Shown here one piece after another: positions 59,484 to 64,000 of a stretch of 64,000 nt of DNA (positions are counted from its first letter, which is position 1; every line of letters begins with the position of its first letter). Location: assembly GCA_037191015.1 (NCBI GenBank), contig JBBCKD010000010.1, positions 743,672 through 807,671 of the forward strand, written 5' to 3'. Below the pieces are notes generated by a model that had not been told where the DNA came from, searched no databases, and was given only the letters and a program-made list of their open reading frames with translations. A program made the translations under genes and the position numbers. This DNA is from Ravibacter sp037191015 (GTDB lineage: Bacteria > Bacteroidota > Bacteroidia > Cytophagales > Spirosomataceae).

Positions 59484-60590
59484 ATGAATTGGATTAAAAA
59501 GATTCTTGTCCCTGCAGCAATTTGCCTTGGGTTTTATTCAGGGTCGTTGTCGGCTCAGCCTGTTACCGTAACCGATATAGTCGGGCGGAAGGTAACCCTG
59601 AAATCTCCCGGGAAGAGGATCATATTGGGAGAAGGACGGGCGATCATTACCCTGGCGCTGCTGCACCCCGACCCGGTGAGCCTGGTAGCGGGCTGGACGG
59701 GCGATTTCAAAAAGTCGGGCGGGCTGCTCTTCGACGAATACCAGCGGCGTTTTCCTGCCATGGCTAAGATACCGGTTATCGGAGCCAGCGGGAAAGAAAC
59801 GGTATCGACTGAGCGAATTATTTCCCTCAGGCCCGATGTTGCCATTTTCGGGGCGGGTTCTCACGGACCGGACGCCAGGTCGGCCGATGTGATCCGTCAG
59901 CTGGAAGCCGCCGGTATCCCGATTGTTTTTGTAGACTTCAGGCTACATCCGTTTAAAAATACGATTCCAAGCATCGAGATTCTCGGGAAAGTCCTGGGGC
60001 GTGAAAAGCAGGCCGGCGACTACATCGCTTTTTATAAAGAGCACTACAACAGGATAGCGCAGCGCATCAAAGGTAAAAACCTGAAAAGGCCGAAAATATA
60101 TATGGAGATGATCAGGGGGGAGAACCTTGTCGGTTCTCCTGGGAAAGGCAACCTGGGTGAGTTTATCGATTTTGTCGGCGGTCACAACATCGGCGCCGAT
60201 ATCCTGCCGGGCGAGGTAGGAGAGCTGAATATGGAATACGTAATCCGTCAGCAGCCCGATATTTACATCGCTACCGGCATTGCCACGCCCGGTACTCCGG
60301 GACTTGAAATAGGCTATGGCATTACTGCCGCCCAAACGCAGGCAAGCCTGAAGAAGCAGGTTTCGAGACCGGTAGCCGCTCCCTTAAAAGCGGTTCAGCA
60401 AAAAAAGGTGTATGCTTTCTGGCATTTGTTCTATGACTCTCCCCTGAATATCGCCGCTGTGGATGCATTGGCAAAATGGATCCACCCGGAGCTTTTTAAA
60501 GATGTCGATCCCAATGCTACGCTGAAAATAATCAATGAAAAGTTTCTGGCGGTTCCGCTGAATGGTACTTATTTTGCAGAACTGAAGTGA
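59484..60590 (+). CDS. Periplasmic siderophore/cobalamin-type substrate-binding protein
   Basis: 368 residues. A signal peptide (LVPAAICLGFYSGSLSAQ) precedes a class III binding-protein fold: VTVTDIVGRKVTLKSPGKRIILGEGRAI, LRPDVAIFGAG, GIPIVFVDFRLHPFKNTIPSIEILGKVLGREKQA, then the long helix and the C-lobe (GGHNIGADILPGEVGELNMEYVIRQQPDIYIAT). Belongs with the FecCD permease and ATPase that follow. Substrate class (iron chelate) is inferred from the cluster. Confidence 0.9.
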   Translation: MNWIKKILVPAAICLGFYSGSLSAQPVTVTDIVGRKVTLKSPGKRIILGEGRAIITLALLHPDPVSLVAGWTGDFKKSGGLLFDEYQRRFPAMAKIPVIGASGKETVSTERIISLRPDVAIFGAGSHGPDARSADVIRQLEAAGIPIVFVDFRLHPFKNTIPSIEILGKVLGREKQAGDYIAFYKEHYNRIAQRIKGKNLKRPKIYMEMIRGENLVGSPGKGNLGEFIDFVGGHNIGADILPGEVGELNMEYVIRQQPDIYIATGIATPGTPGLEIGYGITAAQTQASLKKQVSRPVAAPLKAVQQKKVYAFWHLFYDSPLNIAAVDALAKWIHPELFKDVDPNATLKIINEKFLAVPLNGTYFAELK

Positions 60591-60592
60591 AC

Positions 60593-60636
60593 CTCACCCC
60601 GGCCCTTCTCCTTCGTGAGGAGAGGGGCGCTTGAGA
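60593..60636. repeat. GC-rich hairpin repeat between binding protein and permease
   Basis: CCCTTCTCC and GGAGAGGG arms around TTCGTGA, flanked by CCTCACCCCGG and GGGGCGCTTGAG, form a stem with one bulge. No T-run. Such a hairpin between a binding-protein gene and its permease often protects the upstream mRNA. Confidence 0.55.
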
Positions 60637-60684
60637 CAGGGCTAGTTCTTAAGAACCGCATTAAACGACAGCAAACCGATCCCG

Positions 60685-61725
60685 TTGGACAGCACCACCA
60701 TTACACATCAATACCGGTCGCGGATCAGGAAGAACATTTCGGTGATTCTCTTACTGATTGTAGGTGTGGCAGCTGCTTTTTGCGTGGATATTGCGACCGG
60801 CCCCTCCATGATGGATATCGGTGAGGTCGTCAAAGCGGTTTTTCTTCCGGACAGCGTAGAGCTGGCTACCAGGGTGATAGTCTGGGAAGTACGATTACCC
60901 TATTCGGTCATGGCGCTCCTGGTGGGGGCTGCCCTTTCCCTGGCCGGCCTGGAAATGCAGACTATACTGAATAATCCTATGGCAAGCCCGTTTACGCTCG
61001 GAGTCTCCGCAGCGGCAGCTTTCGGGGCTGCGCTTGCTATTCTCTTATCAGCCGGGGTTTCGTTTATCGACCCGAAGTGGATGGTTTCCTTCAATGCCTT
61101 CGTATTTGCCTTCGGAGCGGTCATGCTGCTCCAGTTCCTTTCCAGGATAGGGCGGACGGGCGTGGAGGCACTGGTATTGCTGGGGATCGCCATGGATTTT
61201 ACTTTCAAAGCCCTGATCGGGATCCTCCAGTATGTGGCGAGCGCTGAAGCATTGCAGCAGTTTGTTTTCTGGAGCCTCGGCAGCTTATCCCGCGCCAACT
61301 GGGAAAACATAACCATACTGGGAGGTGTGCTGGCCGTGATCGTTCCGTTTTCGGTTGCGGCTTCCTGGCAGATGACCGCCCTGCGGCTTGGAGAAGACAG
61401 CGCCCGGAGCTATGGGATCAATGTGGTCAGGCTCCGCTTTTTTTCCCTTGTCAGGGTAAGCCTGCTGACTGCAACCGCGGTTGCATTTGTGGGTACTATC
61501 GGTTTTATCGGGCTGGTAGGTCCGCACATCGCCAAGTTGCTGATAGGCGAAGATCACCGGTTTTCATTGCCGGCTGCGTTGCTTTCCGGGGCTTTTGTCA
61601 TGTCGCTGGCTTCTATTGCGAGCAAGCTTATATCACCGGGGGCTATACTCCCGGTAGGAGTGATCACGTCGCTGATAGGGGTGCCGTTATTTGTGTGGCT
61701 GATCTTCAGCAAACGGAGGAAATAG
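60685..61725 (+). CDS. FecCD-family iron-chelate ABC permease
   Basis: 346 residues, starting at TTG 60685. About nine to ten membrane helices; family motifs include VIVWEVRLPYSVMALLVGAALSLAGLEMQTILNNPMASPFTLGVSAAAAFGAAL near the N-terminus and FVGTIGFIGLVGPHIAKLLIGEDHR, the coupling loop that contacts the ATPase. Complete. One permease polypeptide is present, so it should act as a homodimer like BtuC. Confidence 0.93.
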   Translation: MDSTTITHQYRSRIRKNISVILLLIVGVAAAFCVDIATGPSMMDIGEVVKAVFLPDSVELATRVIVWEVRLPYSVMALLVGAALSLAGLEMQTILNNPMASPFTLGVSAAAAFGAALAILLSAGVSFIDPKWMVSFNAFVFAFGAVMLLQFLSRIGRTGVEALVLLGIAMDFTFKALIGILQYVASAEALQQFVFWSLGSLSRANWENITILGGVLAVIVPFSVAASWQMTALRLGEDSARSYGINVVRLRFFSLVRVSLLTATAVAFVGTIGFIGLVGPHIAKLLIGEDHRFSLPAALLSGAFVMSLASIASKLISPGAILPVGVITSLIGVPLFVWLIFSKRRK

Positions 61726-61799
61726 GCAGGAGGTGACAGGTATTAGGTGATAGCTGTCAGGCGTGAGCCGGTAGCCATTTGAAACTTTATGCAGATAAA

Positions 61800-62588
61800 A
61801 TGACGGGGGAAGAAAACGATTTTCTGGAGATCAGGGATATTCGTGCAGGATACGGGAGCCGTGTCGTATTGAACGGCTTGTCGGTTCCGCCTTTGAAACC
61901 CGGGCAAATCATTACGCTGATAGGTCCGAACGGAGCAGGGAAGTCGACTTTGCTGCGGGTAGTAGCGGGCCTCATTAAAGCGGAAGGAACGATACACTAC
62001 AAGGACAGGGATCTTTTTAAGCTGTCGGTTCAGGAACGGGCAAAATATGTGAGCTTTATGCCGCAGACCGTTCCGAACGATGTGAGCCTGCCTGTAATTG
62101 ACGCTGTTATAAGCGCATTAAAGGCATCTCCCTTTGACCAGGTTGGTACGGACAATGAAAGCATCTATGCCAGGTCGATGGGTATTCTCGAAAGGGTCGG
62201 GATTGCAGATCTGGCTTTGAAAGAGCTAAACCAGCTTTCCGGCGGACAGAGACAGCTGGCCAGCCTTGCCCGTTCGGTAGTGAGGGAGCCTTCCGTTCTT
62301 CTCCTGGATGAACCTACCAGCGCCCTGGACCTGCGTCATCAGGTCAGGGTAATGTCGCTGATCCGTTCCTTTGCCGACGACGGCAGAATTGTGGTGATGG
62401 TATTGCATGATCTGAACATGGCCATGCGCTGGTCGGACTATGTAATTGTGATGAAAGACGGAGCGCTCGTCACACACGGAAAACCGGTCCAGGCGCTCAA
62501 TCCTGAGTCCGTAAGGCAGGTATACGGAGTGACCGTCAGGGTAGAATTGTGTAGCCGGGGACTGCCGCAGATCATTGTCGATGAGTAA
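61800..62588 (+). CDS. Iron-chelate ABC transporter ATP-binding protein
   Basis: 262 residues from ATG 61800; TTG 61779 would add seven. Walker A IGPNGAGKSTLLRVVAG, Q-loop MPQTVPNDVSLP, signature LSGGQRQLASLARSV, Walker B VLLLDEPTSALDL, switch histidine VLHDLNMAMRW, and the typical FecE/BtuD ending (ALNPESVRQVYGVTVRVE). Pairs with the FecCD permease. Last gene of the uptake cluster. Confidence 0.94.
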   Translation: MTGEENDFLEIRDIRAGYGSRVVLNGLSVPPLKPGQIITLIGPNGAGKSTLLRVVAGLIKAEGTIHYKDRDLFKLSVQERAKYVSFMPQTVPNDVSLPVIDAVISALKASPFDQVGTDNESIYARSMGILERVGIADLALKELNQLSGGQRQLASLARSVVREPSVLLLDEPTSALDLRHQVRVMSLIRSFADDGRIVVMVLHDLNMAMRWSDYVIVMKDGALVTHGKPVQALNPESVRQVYGVTVRVELCSRGLPQIIVDE

Positions 62589-62603
62589 AGCGCTGCCGGC
62601 AGA

Positions 62604-63077
62604 TCATCTTTTTGTACCTGCAAGACTCTTTTTCACCCCATTGTATCCGGGCGCCGCTGCAGGCTGCCGTTTTCCCGGGTTGCCGGCTTTAGGGCTGGCC
62701 AGGCGGAAATCTCCCGTTCCCGAATAAAGGAGCGAATCTTCCAGGTGCTCGATATAGCTTTCCCTTAGTCCGGGCGGGATGTGATCCAGCCTGAATTCTT
62801 TTTGGTAGGTTACGATTCTTCCGTTGGTTTCATCCGTGACCTGGATAAAAACGGAGGACGATGAATTCGTTCCCACTTTACTCCTGCCGCTGCGCGCCTT
62901 GCAGCTTCTCTGTCCGTATACCTCACCAAAGCCGGAAAGAATAAGGATAAGCATTACCGAGCAGATGCCTTTGTGCCTGAGCGCCAGGCAGGAAAAGGAG
63001 CGCGTGGTCGTTTTGAAATTGTACAAAAAGACTGCCGGAAGATGGCTGCGCCGGTGAAATGAGACAGATCGGATCAT
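62604..63077 (-). CDS. Small secreted protein of unknown function
   Basis: Up to 157 residues. The start is unclear: ATG 63077 gives a 41-residue basic extension, whereas a signal peptide-like segment (MLILILSGFGEVYGQ) begins at the methionine encoded at 62954-62952. The mature part has a beta-like stretch (SSVFIQVTDETNGRIVTYQKEF) and a basic, proline-rich tail. Not recognised. Convergent with the ABC ATPase gene, 15 bases apart. Confidence 0.5.
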   Translation of the reverse strand: MIRSVSFHRRSHLPAVFLYNFKTTTRSFSCLALRHKGICSVMLILILSGFGEVYGQRSCKARSGRSKVGTNSSSSVFIQVTDETNGRIVTYQKEFRLDHIPPGLRESYIEHLEDSLLYSGTGDFRLASPKAGNPGKRQPAAAPGYNGVKKSLAGTKR

Positions 63078-63369
63078 ATCAGGGGTTGGTTTGCTGTGAA
63101 TCTATCCTAATCCGTCTAAAGTTTAATCACTATTCGCTTCTTCAGAATGGTTAGACAATTCATATAACGTTCCTTTTTCCGGATATTATAGGAGGCGCCC
63201 GGTTTTTTGCCGGTCTCATAAAGAGCTTGACGCCGGCTTCGTTTTCAGCTTCTGAAAATCAGCTCCTGATGCGCAGATGAATAGTTGGACCACAGATGAT
63301 AATTCGTGAACTTTTTACGAGAATCCCGGGTTCCTATAATCACCAACGGAATTCAATTCCATTCGAAAC
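63078..63369. other. Gap upstream of tmRNA
   Basis: No gene is seen. TATAAT at about 63334-63339, roughly 30 bases before the tmRNA 5' end, could be an extended -10 element, but no -33 TTG or TAnnTTTG is present, so the tmRNA promoter is not certain. Confidence 0.4.
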
Positions 63370-63740
63370 GGGGGCGACCGGTTTTGACAGCGGGTTGAAG
63401 GTCTGTGTGTAAGCATGCCGGGAGTTGAAGGGTACCTCCCGTTAATCAATGCCTTTCGAACAATAACTGGCGAATCTAATTACGCCATGGCTGCTTAATC
63501 CGGAGGATTTAGCAATTGCCATCGTTCCTCCACCCTACGTGCTGCCGGGTGGATTCCGGAGCGTCGAAATGCAGCGCTGGTTGGACTAATGGTATTAACA
63601 TCCAACGAGACCTAAATACCTAAGATCTGGCGCTGGTCCGCCTTGTACCTAACCAGGTCCGACAATTAATCTAAGGATAAGCATGTAGAAAGCGCAGGGT
63701 TTCCCTGTTCTGGACGAGGGTTCGAATCCCTCCGTCTCCA
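63370..63740 (+). ncRNA. ssrA: Transfer-messenger RNA
   Basis: A 371-nt RNA that rescues stalled ribosomes. The tRNA-like ends pair as GGGGGCG with CGTCTCC, followed by discriminator A at 63740; the T arm is GAGGG-TTCGAAT-CCCTC. The mRNA part encodes GESNYAMAA between the resume codon GGC (63469) and TAA (63496-63498), so the tag is (A)GESNYAMAA, close to the Bacteroidota GENNYALAA type. CCA is only partly encoded (CCT). A strong terminator follows. Confidence 0.96.
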
Positions 63741-63744
63741 CCTG

Positions 63745-63777
63745 ACGGGATAATTGAAAAATTATCCCGTTTTTTTT
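63745..63777 (+). terminator. Terminator of tmRNA
   Basis: An 11-bp stem ACGGGATAATT/AATTATCCCGT with a GAAA tetraloop runs into eight Ts. It begins four bases after the tmRNA discriminator. Confidence 0.9.
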
Positions 63778-63801
63778 CACAATAAAGTACGATTCAATTA
63801 C

Positions 63802-64000
63802 CTACTTTGTCTGGTCTGTAACCAATATCGTATCTCTAGTGGATACAGGCAGCACATAACCGCCTGAGTCCAGTATAGCGGCCGGGAAAGCCGCTTTCAG
63901 CTCCTGCCATGCCGCTCTGTCCACAGGCGCCTGGTATAGATAAACCGTCCGCAGCGCCTTCAGTTCCTTCAGTTGGAGAAGCCCTTTTTCGGTGACGGGC
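63802..64000 (-). CDS. C-terminus of a probable c-type cytochrome / LRR-like protein (cut by window edge)
   Basis: Only the last ~65 residues are visible, running off the right edge and ending at a TAG (63804-63802). The visible part, VTEKGLLQLKELKALRTVYLYQ then AAWQELKAAFPAAILDSGGYVLP, is a leucine-rich-repeat-like unit. As I recall, this ending occurs in large planctomycete-type cytochrome c proteins of Cytophagales, but no haem motif is in view. Convergent with ssrA. Confidence 0.6.
   Translation of the reverse strand, partial: PVTEKGLLQLKELKALRTVYLYQAPVDRAAWQELKAAFPAAILDSGGYVLPVSTRDTILVTDQTK

Overview
The window is chromosomal DNA from a member of the Bacteroidota, most likely the Cytophagales (a Dyadobacter/Spirosoma-like genome would fit; the genus cannot be fixed from sequence alone). 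The grounds are: a gliding/type IX secretion lipoprotein (GldJ), a secreted phosphatase with a C-terminal sorting domain, SusC-like and siderophore-type TonB receptors with carboxypeptidase-like N-terminal plugs, Bacteroidota promoters of the form TTG-N19-21-TAnnTTTG, few Shine-Dalgarno sites, and a tmRNA whose tag reads GESNYAMAA.

Layout. 1-5.5 kb: a two-component pair (LuxR-type regulator, then a 7TMR-DISM sensor cut by the left edge), a YjjG-like nucleotidase, fmt, a candidate structured RNA, greA and a gluconokinase. 5.57-9.0 kb: tRNA-Leu(GAG) followed by a conspicuously AT-rich island with a BRCT protein and a beta-helix-like membrane protein, bounded by inverted copies of AGGCTGTCTCAT. 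9.1-12.9 kb: a YD-repeat lipoprotein and a sorted phosphatase lying between two similar terminator/tRNA-end repeats. 12.9-22.9 kb: housekeeping (tRNA-Ser, batB-batC, purC, a STAS protein, rnz, FMN reductase; then lepB, dapB, a DUF5683 protein, parB and parA on the minus strand). 23-34.4 kb: comF, gldJ, mfd, a phosphoesterase, a glucan phosphorylase lacking its cofactor lysine, a MliC lipoprotein, thiamine pyrophosphokinase, a GGCT protein and a large protein of unknown function.

34.4-38.4 kb: a minus-strand siderophore operon (TonB receptor, PepSY membrane protein, small membrane protein). 38.6-42.8 kb: CoA pyrophosphatase, topoisomerase IV subunit A (ending in a clamp-binding-like QLGLF) and a SanA/YdcF protein. 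42.9-46.7 kb: a TonB receptor and DUF4374 lipoprotein pair. 47-50.6 kb: a DUF5686 protein and an orphan ABC ATPase. 50.8-52.6 kb: a PadR regulator with a strong operator, a permease-prefix membrane protein with a pilin-like tail, and a frameshifted relative of that tail. 52.7-62.6 kb: a complete ferric-siderophore or related uptake cluster with a paralogous TonB receptor and DUF4374 lipoprotein, a Fes-like esterase, a YncE-like propeller, YceI, binding protein, FecCD permease and ATPase. The window ends with a small secreted protein, tmRNA and the C-terminus of a probable cytochrome protein.

The dominant theme is metal-chelate acquisition: three TonB receptors, two lipoproteins of one family, one PepSY protein and one full ABC importer. 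All three receptor genes carry an AGTCTA motif upstream, which suggests one shared metal-responsive regulator. The best candidates for undescribed biology are the IR-bounded island beside tRNA-Leu, the PadR/permease-prefix/pilin-tail locus, the RNA before greA, the DUF4374-esterase-propeller uptake cluster and the phosphorylase without its PLP lysine.
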